A DNA stretch of 64,000 nt, taken from assembly GCA_018697195.1 (NCBI GenBank), contig JAGMWU010000129.1:36001-100000 (forward strand), read 5' to 3'. Below, in pieces: positions 51,410-61,600 of the stretch. The notes beneath the pieces are model-generated. The model did no database searches, was not told where the DNA came from, and saw only the letters and a program-made list of their open reading frames with translations. This stretch comes from Certhia americana (lineage: Eukaryota > Chordata > Aves > Passeriformes > Certhiidae). Within the stretch, counting starts at the first letter, position 1. Every line of letters starts with the position of its first letter. Made by a program: the position numbers and the translations under genes.

Positions 51410-54400
51410 AAGAAAGAAAGAAAGAACTTTTGATTTCCATCATAAAGCAATAATCATCTGACAAACTGCCAAAAATCAGACCTCAGTGCTTTGCCCAGAA
51501 AATGAGTTTTGCAGGCCCTGTGCAGGCTGGCTCCCTGCAGTTCTCTCTCCAGAGTAATTCAGCATTTGCAGCAGTTCATGTGGCTGAATCTAGACCCTGA
51601 AATGAGATCCTGTGCCAAAGCAGCCCATCATGAGCATCCCTGTGCATGCCCCAGCACTGCTCTTTGCCCAATGAGCACATGGCTGGCAGCCAGAGGACTC
51701 CCAAAGAACTGCTCTTCTGCAGTAGCTCAGAGCCAGCCCAGAGCAAACAGGAGGGTGATCAGCATCTGCCTCTCCTCATCACCCACTGAGGTGCTCAGCA
51801 CTGACCTTGGAGTCGGCACCGATGGGTTTCTTGCACTCGGTGCAGGTGTTGGCGCAGAACTTCTCGAAGCACTTGACGCAGCAGTGCCGCCCCTCCTTCT
51901 GCACGTACTTCTTGCCCTGGAGGGGGTCACGGCAGTAGTGGCAGTCAAAGCGCTCTGACATGGTGCCCACGGTGTAGCTGCCAGGCCCTGCAAGAGCACA
52001 GCGACTGAGGGGACAGCACTGGGGCCCTGAGAGCTGCTCCAGCTTCTCCAGGCTCTGCAGAGCAGTGCAGGGAGGAACACAGCTCAGGAATGAGCCTGTG
52101 GTGGTATCACACTCCTCGAGGACTCCTTGATAGAGAAAGCAGCTCCAGTTGAGGAGAGCAGTCTCAAACCAAACTTTCCCACATCCCCTTGTTAAGTGGA
52201 AGGATGCTAGACTGGTTTATTTACGTACTGCACATTGAGCAAGGGTAATGACACCTAATCAATCCCTGAGAGTCCCTTAGTTCATTACCACGGGCCTCAG
52301 TGAGGTCCTGGCTGAGGTCCTGCATCACTTGTGTGCAGAAATCACCAATAAACATGAGCAGAGTGGAATTGTTTCCATGTTTCATGTCCTGAACCCACAG
52401 CCAGCTGCAGCCCTCCAAGGCCTTTTGTGCTGGAGAGTGGTTCAGCTTCCAGCTGCCTCTTTTCACCAGACTTTCACTTATAAAATCATAGGGGAAAGAG
52501 AAAAAAAAAAAAAAAAACCAACAAAAAAACGCCAAGAAACAATCTGCCTCTATGGAGAGCTATTTTTCAGTTCACACCATCAAGGCTGTGCCAAGGTCTG
52601 ATGTTCCACCACAGCCAGGGAGCTGTCAGCGGGTGTGGGAGATCTTGACTGGAGGATTTTCCACTTTGGCTCACACTTTCTCCCCAGACACTCATCCCTT
52701 CCTGCACTCCCAGTCTCCTGCTAATGGCTCCCTCCTCTCCATGCACTCCTCCTCAGCAGAAGCTCCCAACACTCTTGTGAGGGGCTACAAGGGCTCTGTC
52801 AGGATTCAGAGGATACTGGACTGGTTTGGGTTTGAAGGAACCTTAAAGATGATGTTCCAAACCCCCTGCTATGGCTAGGGGTGCCAGGCACTACATCAGA
52901 TTGGTTAAAGCCCCATCCAGCCTGGCCTGGAGACTTCCAGGGAGGGAACATAAGAGTTGCAGAAGCTCATGGAGTCCCACAGAGGCAGCTCCAACCCTGC
53001 CTTTGCCACTCAGAGCCCATTTCCCTGCACAGCCAGCACACAGGGACACAGCCTTGAGCTTTCTGCACCTTCACCAACTGGATGAGAAATGTGGCTGTGG
53101 GCTGGCAACAGAAACTGCAAAGAGGAAAGGTTCTCTCTTCCTGAGAGAGCAGCAGCATCAGCACAGAGCAAGGAAGGCAGAGGACAGAGTCAGGCCATAC
53201 AAACTGCTGCTGCCTCCGTCAGGTGGCCTCACCTTGGACCACCCTACCCAGCCCTGGGGGCTGCCTTGGAGCCTCTTCCTCACAGAACTCAGTGGTACAG
53301 CAGTGCTTACTCCAGCCATGCTGCTCCAAACCCAGCACAATGTGCCTTTATAAACCAAACCAGTCGGGGGTTTGGGGTGTAGAGAAGGTGTGTCACTCCT
53401 GGCTGTGTCCTCACAACAAAGCAGTGGTCAGTGGGACCCTGCTGGGCTCACCCTTGGCAGCTTTAGGCCTGCCATGTAATGGTTTATGGGCCTGTTCACA
53501 GGATTTTCATGGACACTTGCCCACCCCAGTAATTCCAGATGTACCATCAGCTACAGGGTCCAACCTCAGTAGACCACTGCAGCACACCAGGAACAGCCCA
53601 ACACTGCTGGGTGCAAAGCCAGAGGAGCCTGTATGTGAACACTTTGCCATCACAGCAGAGATCTGCCTCGTCTGGGCCCAGCAAGAGTGGGATTTACACT
53701 GTTTACCTTGCAGGCTTTAAAATCCCAGAGTCATCACCCTGTCTCCTCTTTGTCACCCTCTCAGTAACACAGGGCCAGAACAAGCTGAAAGGTTTATGTT
53801 TCAGAAAGCAGGACAGAGAGCCCTAAAGAAGAATACCACATGGGGAGGTTGCCGCAGAGGTGGAAGCTCTGTTCACACCCTATTCCTTCCCCTAAAACTG
53901 ACACAGGCAGGCTGGAGGCTGAGCTGGTAGGAAATGTACTTTTTGGGGGGACCAAGGTTTGGAAATATTCCTTTGGCAAGGCCAGGGGACGCCATGTCCT
54001 GCTGACAGCTACACTAAGAGCTTTGAGGTACCTGTTCAAGCAAATGAGACAGATAAACAGCTGGGAAACATGGAAAATATGTGAGCCACCACCAGCTCTG
54101 CAGGACTCTGAGAAGCAGGCGGGGTTTATTTGGAAGAAATGCATTTGCAGCGTCCAGGGCAAGTGTTATTCAAATGTCCCTGATCTCAGGTTTAGGATTG
54201 CTTTCAACCTGAACACATAATCTTGGAAGTATGCTCAGGGAGCAACATCACCCCGTGTCCCCATGTGACACATCATGTGCTAATGTGAGACATTTATCAC
54301 AGCAGCTCTGAGATCCACAGGCATATTAACACTGGGCCTGGCAGCCCCAGACTGGGCTGTGCAAGCAGCTTCTGCCTGCCTTGTGCCATCTCACACATCA

Positions 54401-57400
54401 GAAAGCCCCTCTCATACACAGGCAGGGCACGAACTTGCTTCCAGCTTTTCCAGAGGATTTTTACCCTCAGCACTGTCATTCTGGAATTCCTGATCTAGAG
54501 CCAGGAAAGGCTTGAGATCAGGAAGTCTCTGTCCCCTTGCCTGCAGTGAAGATGCAGTGGTCTCACTGCCCCTGCAAATGTGCTGGCTGTATGATGCACA
54601 AGAGCCCTGAAAGCCACCAGTGTGTGGCAGAGTGGAGCCCCAGGCCACTAGCAGCTGTGCTGGGACCACCAGATTGTTTTCCCCAAATGGAGCCAACATC
54701 CGTGGACACTTCAGAGCTCAGCTTCATTTAGTATCCTACAGCTGGTCCCCTCAGCAGTCCTGTCCCCTCTCATGGAAGGTAAACAGAGCAAATATTTCTT
54801 GTGCTCTGTATAAAAATAAATGTAGTTCTAAAGCCTGCTTGGCAGCAGGTCATGGGTTTGGAGTTATCTCCTTAATGACCTGTTCACCCTCCAGCTGCAC
54901 CAGGTCCCCACAGCATAATGTTCCAGAGCTTCCCAGGTATATTAACCCTGGCCTGTCTTTACTGTCTGAAAAGTAGGTAAATTATGAAACTAAGGGTACA
55001 CTGAATATATGGAAAAATCATTCCTTCCTCAGGGTCTTTGTTTAGTACCCTCATCATCACTTCCTGCATGAGCAGCACAGCAGCTGCTGAGCACGGGGTA
55101 GGGATTCACACCAGGGGCACAACAGTGCTACAGCAGCCCAAAAACAGGGAAAGCACTCACCAAACTACCACTACAACCCAGAGCACTGAACCTCTGTGCT
55201 TGTTTTCACACTGCTGCGCTTAAAATGAGAGCTGAACACGCAGATGTTTTAGCTTGGAAGTTTCTGTGGCTGTACCTTTACGCCAGACTGGCATCTCTGA
55301 GGTGACAGCCTGATCAAATTTCTCTTGTTTAGCCCCAGGAGAACCATGTGCCCTAAGGACATACACTGATCCAAACCCCATGTCAGCTTGGCACTGAGAC
55401 CACAGAATGGGATTTAGAAAGCAGAGGAAAAATATGGACAGGCTGGAATTCTTCCCCCTCCCAGACAAGTGTAGAGGATTGTTCTGCTGGAGAGAAGCAG
55501 ATAAAAACAATGAGCACAGGCAGCTGGGGAGAGGGAGAAATGCAGAATGTGCCCATCCTTAAATAGCCTAGAGGGGCTCCAGTAAGAGATGAAGAAATAC
55601 ACAGCTAGACTTCCAGAAACTAATCTCTCTCTAAGAAAAGGACCCCTGTTCCACCAGCCCTGGCAGGCTGCTCTCTAAATGTAGCTCTCTGATGGATTTG
55701 GCTACAGCTGGAAGGCAGGAGGCCAGGCCAGCGGCCTTCTCAGATATCAGGGTATTTGGCACAAAGACCCACTGGAATACAACCCTAACATTTACCTGAC
55801 CACAGAGGTGCCAGTTTGCCACTCCTCCCCTGAAAGCATCTTCTACTTTAAAAAAACAGCCCTTGGACAACCACACCTTCCATCCTTCAGAGATGTCAAA
55901 CACTTGGGCTCCAGGGGTTTCCACACACCTCAAGTGGTACCAACACCAAGCAGTCACAGGGCTGACTGAGGGTCAGGGCCACCTCTGCAGCCTGCAGCAT
56001 GGCCAGCTTTGGGATAGAAAAGGAACAGACCTAAGAAGTGCCACCACACAAAAGCTGCTGCATCCCTGCCTCCCACTGGGCTCCTGCCATCCCCCTGGGC
56101 TGGTTCATCCCAGTTCAGCCAAAAACCCAAAGCAGCATCACAGTGGTTTGCACAATAAATGGAACCAAAGCATTCAAGGAAGGGAGCTGAAGCACAGCTG
56201 ATAAGCAAAGCACTTAGCACAGGCTATGTGTTAATGTCTCTGGGGAATATGTTTAAATGTGATAAACCACCAAGGAAGAAGTGTACTTGAAGTGTAGGCT
56301 TTAAACACAACCAGAGGAGCTGTACTTACACTTTACAGATTATTCTGCCACTTATGAAAGAAGATGAGGTAGCAGTTGTTAACCCTCTGCCCTACACACA
56401 GTTGCATATGGAAGAAAAAGAGCAATTGTTTTTTGACTCTCCATTAATTTTATCTTTTTCTCAGCAGGCTGAGTTCACAGCCCCACACTGCCAGGCACTG
56501 GCTACACCTGCCTGTTTCAGATCAGTCCTGGCAGCCCTGGTCTGTCACCTGAGTTACTATTCTCAGCATTCCTCTGTGCAATGTCGCATGGTTTGCTATA
56601 AATACCTGGGAAACCCTTAAAAGAAGGGTCCTGTTAATCCCAAATGCAAAGTGACACTCAGGACTGCACTGGCACACTGCCCAACAAACATTTTCAAAGC
56701 CCAAAGAAAGAAAGAAAAGAAATCTCTTGTAGGTCTTTTTTTCTGGGAGGGCTGAAAATACCCGAGCTGTGCTCTCCCATTGCCAGGCTGGGGCACGTGC
56801 AAGTCTCATACTCTATAATTCAAAAATTAATCTGTTGATAAAATGAAAGCTTCTTTATTTAGAGCAAGAACAGCTCCAAACAGTTCCCTCAGGCAGTTGC
56901 CAAAAACATTCCCTACGGTCCCATTGCCACCATGTCTGAGCACATCCCAGTCATTACTAAATCTCCAGAGTTCCCCAGGGAAGTAGGGACACACAGTTTA
57001 TTAAAAATCACTGGCCCAGCCCCACAAACACTTTCCCCAGGGATTGCTTTGGCACTCAGTGCAGAGCTCAGTGAAGGCTAACAAGGCACCACTGCCTCGA
57101 GTAAGGCTGAGCATTTTAGGCAGAGTTTAAGCAACAAAGTCCAAAGCTTTCAAAACTAAACAAATCCTGTTCAGTAACTAACTCTGAGGCTGCATTAAGT
57201 TTTGTCCTTTGACACTCCCCTGTTATGTTCCCAGCTAAGCACTGGTTTGCCCCACCTCAACAGCTGGATGCCCTTCTCACACCATTTTGGCTCCTGAGTG
57301 CCAAAACGAGATTTCCTCTTGCTCTGGAGGATTCAGCCCCACCCTGAGCAGGCACTGTGATACCCCCACAGCTGCCCTGGGGCTCCCAGTGGTCTGCAGG

Positions 57401-58639
57401 ATCAGACACCATGCTCTGACTGTTTGGCAGCAGCACTGCAACCTCAGCATCTGCTCACAACACCCTGCAGCATTTTATATTGCAGCACAGCACCAAGTCT
57501 GTGAGCCCTTGCCCCAGGGGACATCTCCTGAGGAAGACGAGAAAGAAAAAATTATATAGCTGGGAGTATAATGGAAGGATGCTACAGCATTGGTCAGTCT
57601 TGTGGGCTGACGTTAAACATCTTCTTACATCAAATGATACCACAGAAGTCAGATTTTATTCACAATGGTGCCCTGCATAACATGTATGTGCATCCCACAG
57701 GCAAATCCTGAGTAGTTACATGTGTGCCTTGTCCTGGAAAGCTGAGCAGCAAACTGTGCCTTTTTTCCCCAGTTCTGAGGAGGTTCTCTGTTCCCAAGTC
57801 TTACGAGCACCCCTGGCTCCTGGCATGCAGCAGCTCAGTTTGATGCCCACAGGAGCTGTGCCCCAAACTGACACCCTCCCCCAGGCACACCCACCCTCAG
57901 GGCTCTGTCTCACCAAGGGATGCAATGACACTGTGCTGTAGGGCCGTGAATACACCCTGGATAGGCACAAAAATAGCTTCTTAGAGTGAGATAGGCTTTC
58001 AAAAATCCTAAAGAGCTTCTGATTGTCTTCAGCTGCAGGGCTAGAATGAGTCAGGATGGGAAGACACCACAGAGCTGCATGCCATGGAGACATGTAAAAT
58101 ATGATCTCAAGATTCCTGTCAGTGTAAATGGAAAAATTAGCATTTTCCTATCACTGGTAAGGGTCAGCCATCTGAACTAAAAGATAAACAGAAAAGAGAG
58201 ACTAACCCAAACTTCCCACCGAGCAGAGCAAACCATCTGGATATACACACTGGTCTCCCCTCTGCTCTGGATTTCTCTGCTCACTGCAATAAACTTGCAG
58301 CAAGGAGGAGCATTGTCCCCCATTTTCACCAAGTCTTGCTCAAATAGCAGCTGAGCTCCAGCCTTCCCACAGCAGTAGATTCAAAAACATTTACCATCCA
58401 ATGCATTTTTCAAAATAAACGAGGCTACCACCCTGCTCCAGCACCAGCCTCCCACACTGGTTATCAGCCCATTTGCCATCAGGAGTTACAGCTGCAGATT
58501 ACTGAGGTTTAAGTCTGCTTTCCAAGTTGCTTCTCTGGCACAAGAGCCTCTTAGCAAAACCTTCCTCCCCATTTACCAGGCGTGCTCCCACAACACCTGG
58601 CAGTACATCCGCTTTACCTGTGTGCCTGTGGAAAGCCAT
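48332..58639 (-). CDS. FHL1: Four and a half LIM domains protein 1 (whole gene, coding span)
   Basis: FHL1 is a zinc-binding scaffold of striated muscle that links sarcomere and signalling proteins and also occurs in the nucleus. Five exons on the minus strand (51961 to 48332) give 281 residues; the human main form has 280. The order is a half LIM (Cys7, Cys10, Cys28, Cys31) followed by four LIM domains, the first with Cys40, Cys43, His62, Cys65 and Cys68. All phases agree. The start [16 protein letters not shown], the [13 protein letters not shown] block and the WHDYCF motif identify FHL1 rather than FHL2, FHL3 or FHL5. A further exon at 58618-58639 offers an upstream start that adds 16 residues (297 aa). 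All zinc ligands expected of the family appear intact. Confidence 0.95.
49242..49428 (-). CDS. FHL1: FHL1 coding exon (LIM3)
   Basis: Acceptor TTTCCTCCCAG, donor ATTACAG before GTATGT. It encodes [20 protein letters not shown], then [20 protein letters not shown] and [17 protein letters not shown]. Length 187 nt, phase 0 to 1; skipping it would shift the last exon into its second open frame, as in the mammalian FHL1C form. The intron to the next exon is 755 bp; I found no convincing equivalent of the extra FHL1B exon in it. Confidence 0.97.
49993..50162 (-). CDS. FHL1: FHL1 coding exon (LIM2)
   Basis: Acceptor TATCTGTTGTAG, donor AAGAAT before GTAAGT. It encodes [19 protein letters not shown], then [20 protein letters not shown] and [14 protein letters not shown]. 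Strong match to human FHL1 ([18 protein letters not shown]). Phase 1 to 0; intron to the next exon 564 bp. Confidence 0.97.
50594..50771 (-). CDS. FHL1: FHL1 coding exon (LIM1)
   Basis: Acceptor TTCATTCCAG, donor TTGCAG before GTACTG. It encodes [20 protein letters not shown], then [16 protein letters not shown] and [13 protein letters not shown]. Phase 0 to 1; intron to the next exon 431 bp. Confidence 0.97.
51337..51425. repeat. Self-complementary compound microsatellite (CT)14(AT)10(AG)12(AAAG)n
   Basis: Uninterrupted (CT)14 at 51337-51364, (AT)10 at 51365-51384 and (AG)12 at 51385-51408, then AAAG repeats to 51425. The CT and AG tracts are mutual reverse complements around the self-complementary AT tract, so one strand can fold into a long hairpin. 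It lies in the FHL1 intron between the first common coding exon and the LIM1 exon. Confidence 0.98.
51806..51987 (-). CDS. FHL1: FHL1 first common coding exon (half LIM)
   Basis: The exon starts after GCTCTTGCAG and ends with CCAAG before GTCAGT. The internal ATG at 51961 (context GGCACCATGT) starts [20 protein letters not shown], matching human [20 protein letters not shown]. Upstream of that ATG the frame is open for PGSYTVGT, which is used when the exon is joined to the upstream exon at 58618. The coding part from the ATG is 156 nt, phase 0. The intron to the LIM1 exon is 1,034 bp. Confidence 0.96.
51988..58617 (-). other. FHL1: FHL1 5' intron
   Basis: A 6.6-kb stretch between the upstream FHL1 exon and the first common coding exon. 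It contains an antisense CR1 tail (52812-52965) and an A-rich run (52502-52519). Untranslated alternative first exons may lie here but cannot be placed from sequence alone. Open frames on either strand show no family features. Confidence 0.6.
52812..52965 (-). repeat. CR1 LINE 3' tail fragment
   Basis: Reads as the reverse complement of an avian CR1 3' end: CTGGTTTGGGTTTGAAGGAA, CCTTAAAGATGATGTTCCAA, CCCCCTGCTATGGCTAGGGG, then GGTTAAAGCCCCATCCAGCC and GGAGACTTCCAGGGAGG. It lies in the FHL1 5' intron. The 5' end of the element is lost, as is usual for CR1. Confidence 0.85.
58618..58639 (-). CDS. FHL1: FHL1 alternative first coding exon (extended N-terminus)
   Basis: On the minus strand an ATG in a strong start context (TGACCATGGC) encodes MAFHRHT plus one base, followed by a donor ACACAG before GTAAAG. 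Joined to the exon at 51987 it continues in frame as GPGSYTVGT into the common MSERF start. Human FHL1 has an isoform beginning MASHRHSG then PSSYKVGT, so both halves match. The upstream limit of this exon is not determined. Confidence 0.85.
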
Positions 58640-61600
58640 GGTCAGCAGCCCAAAGTCACCAGCAGCCCCTCAGGTAATGGAGTTCACAGTCTCTGGGCTG
58701 ATTAGGAACTGCCCCATTTGATAACATACATTTAAACGGAGGCTATTAATATGGACAGGACTCCTACCAGATGTCCACTCCCCTCCCCAGAGATCACAAC
58801 CTTAATCCCCCTTGGAAATTCTTACCATTTTAGGTGATCTGAGGGAGAAGAATAGGATCCTGAGACCTCTAGGTCTCTGCAGGCAACAGTCAAATACCTG
58901 CCCAGCTACTCAGCACCCAAATTAGTCCCAAAGGCAGAATGAACTCATGAACTTGACCCCATGCTGGTAGTATTTGGCCTTGGCTTTAGAGTGAGATTGT
59001 GTCTCGTAACAGTCCTGAGCTAAATTACAGACCCAACATTAATGCTGCTCTGCCATGGCTGAAGGGATGGGGTGAATCACAGCCCTGTGGGTCAGAGGGC
59101 CTACAGCCCCAGGAGCCAGCAAGGGGCAGAAAGGATGTGGTTGTACCCCAGGGCACTCAGCTGACAGCCCACAGAAGTACCAGCACATACATTCATGGGT
59201 GGGTTGATTTGCTCTCACCATGGAGGTCATGCTGAAGTTTCACTGCCAGTAAAACTGCCATTCCTGGTCCTTCCCAGCCTTTTCCTTAAGGAAGCTCACA
59301 GCATTAACTACTCAAAGGGAGCAAATCCCTGAAGAGCAGCACTTAGAAAGATGGGTGTCGTGATAAGGGGCTTTTCTAGTATCTAGCATGGCTTTAGAGG
59401 CACTGGCTCATGCCTCTGTCCTCTTGACTCAAGTGTCCACAAAGCTCTCAGGAAGGTCCCAGCTCCATGGCTCCAGCTGACCTGTTTCCACCCAAGTCAC
59501 AGCAGGAGGGGAGGGAGCTCTGGCTCGGGGTCACTGCTGTGGGGACCCCCAGGCTGCAGCAGCTCCCTCTGGGTTATGCAACTGCTGCCAGCGCTGCTCA
59601 GGGCCAGGGGCCAGGGACACCCAGCTGCTAATCCTGCCTCCCCACTGACGCACTGCACGGCCGTGGGAAAGTCACTGAACCTCCCTGACAGCCACTGGGA
59701 TGAGCCAATGTTTATCATTCCTTCCAGGGAGCCCATCGTGGTGGTGTCTGGCCTCTGAAGAGCAACCCTGCTACAGCCAGGAACATCTCTGCTTCCTGTT
59801 TGCAGATGTCCCAAGAGCTCCTCAGCCACAGACATGTGCACAGGCTCCAGCCTCAGCACTGGGCTTGGTGAACCCCTGAGCTTTCACACCCATCTTAGCC
59901 CCCCAGGCAGCTTGTGCACAAGCTCAGCATCTCACCAGCATCCTAACATCTCCAAGTTTCCAACATGGCCTGGAAAGGGCCACTCTTGACAGCATGCCAT
60001 TCCAAAAGAGCACAGCATGGGTCCACTGGTGCAGCAGATTGAGGCTGGGAAACATGCTATAATACTAATGCACTGAAACACTTCAGCAAGGAAAAACCCA
60101 ATGTTATTCTGCCCCAGCCCATCTGTAAACTCCAGCAAATTGTTTGCATAATTCAGATGGCAACAGGAACCCTAACAACTGGTATTTTCCTGTTCTAATC
60201 TTACTGTGCACAGTGTAATATTTACAGACATGAGTTCATTTTTGGCAAAGCACGTAGAGCTTGCACCATTAGCCATTCTCATTCCTTTCTAGCTCCTTGC
60301 ACAAAGCTCTGGCACCCTCCCACCCAGCCGTGATTTCCTACTTTCCCCAGAATTCCCAGGTGTTTCCATCAGGAGCTTTGCTCCCAGCCTGGTTGCCAGC
60401 AGCTGCCACGCCCTGACCGGAGGTGGCTGCGATCAGCAGCAGTCTGGCAGCTGCAGAGGGGTGTGGAGAGCAGGGATGGACACTTGGACGTCACAACATT
60501 TCATGTGCACAAACACACGTGTGCCCACAGCACCACAGCAGGCTTGGGCTGCAGGAGAGAGGACAGGGAGAAAGTTTGGCCAAGAGACAGGAGGAAGACC
60601 CAGACCTGCAGATGCCTGTGGAGCTCCCTGGCACAGCTCGCTCTGCAAAGCCCCTGCTGATCCCCCAGAGCAGACTTTAATTAAAAGGCCATTTTGTTTG
60701 AACCTCTGGCCTCCTGGTCCAGCAGCAGGAATGGAACAACCTTACTGCTGCGCTTGGTTTCTTGCCTGGGTTTAGTCAGCTAACTTTGGATGATTCCATT
60801 TTCCTTCCCAAGCCACTCCTCATCCACACAAACCCAGGTGACTAAACACAGCAGAGGTGCAGGTGTAGCACAAGTGCCTCGTCAATGCCCTGTGAAGTAT
60901 GTCAAGGAGCAGATACCTCCAAAAAAGAGAGGGTGCCCCAGCATGGAGCTGTGCCAGCCCTGCCTGAGCCCTTGTCTGTGCACCATGCACCCTCAGGGAA
61001 GAGTGCTACAAATACCCCAGTGAGTGCACAGCAGGGCATAGCAGGCTTGGGATGTCATGTTTTTAACATTAAACCTGTCCTGTAGGTTTTCCAGGAGCTG
61101 CCCTGGACACACTGATCCCACCCAACAGGTCTGACTGCACAGCAGCATGGCTGGGCCATAGTGTCATCCACTCGGATAAACAAATGATTCACGTTGTGAT
61201 TTCCAGAGTATTTTCTTGCCCTAAGAATCCTGCCAGAAAAGGTCTGGGTCTCTCAGCTTGCTCACACATCCTGCTGTCATTCAACAGGCAGAAACTCCTA
61301 GAGAGAGCTGTTCTAACCCATGCATTGATGAACTATTAGTCACCATCATCAAAGAAAGCAGCAGTAAACACCAGCAGCAGAGCACCCGTGCACCTCCTAA
61401 AGTTAATGCTGTGCCTTCTACTTCCCTACATGCTGCTGGCAATGCACAGTGCACCTGCAGAAAAGAGCACACTGCCATTCACCAGGCTCCCCATAAAATG
61501 AGAGTCCCACATTACTCCCTACCCCTTCTGTCCTGAAGGCAGATCAAATTTTTTTTAAATTTTATTTTATATGTCTCAGGTTGCATGTATGAGTCTTCCC

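Noticed and set aside
51509..51958. 149-codon plus-strand frame opposite FHL1
   Set aside because: It is the antisense shadow of the first common FHL1 coding exon and its flank.
52502..52519. A-rich run that might be the tail of a processed retrocopy
   Set aside because: No intronless coding sequence lies upstream of it on either strand and no target-site duplication could be seen.
52871..53353. 160-codon plus-strand frame in the FHL1 5' intron
   Set aside because: It begins within the CR1 fragment and has no domain or splice support.
59497..59859. 120-codon minus-strand frame upstream of FHL1
   Set aside because: It overlaps the MIR-like relic and has no recognisable family or conserved motif.
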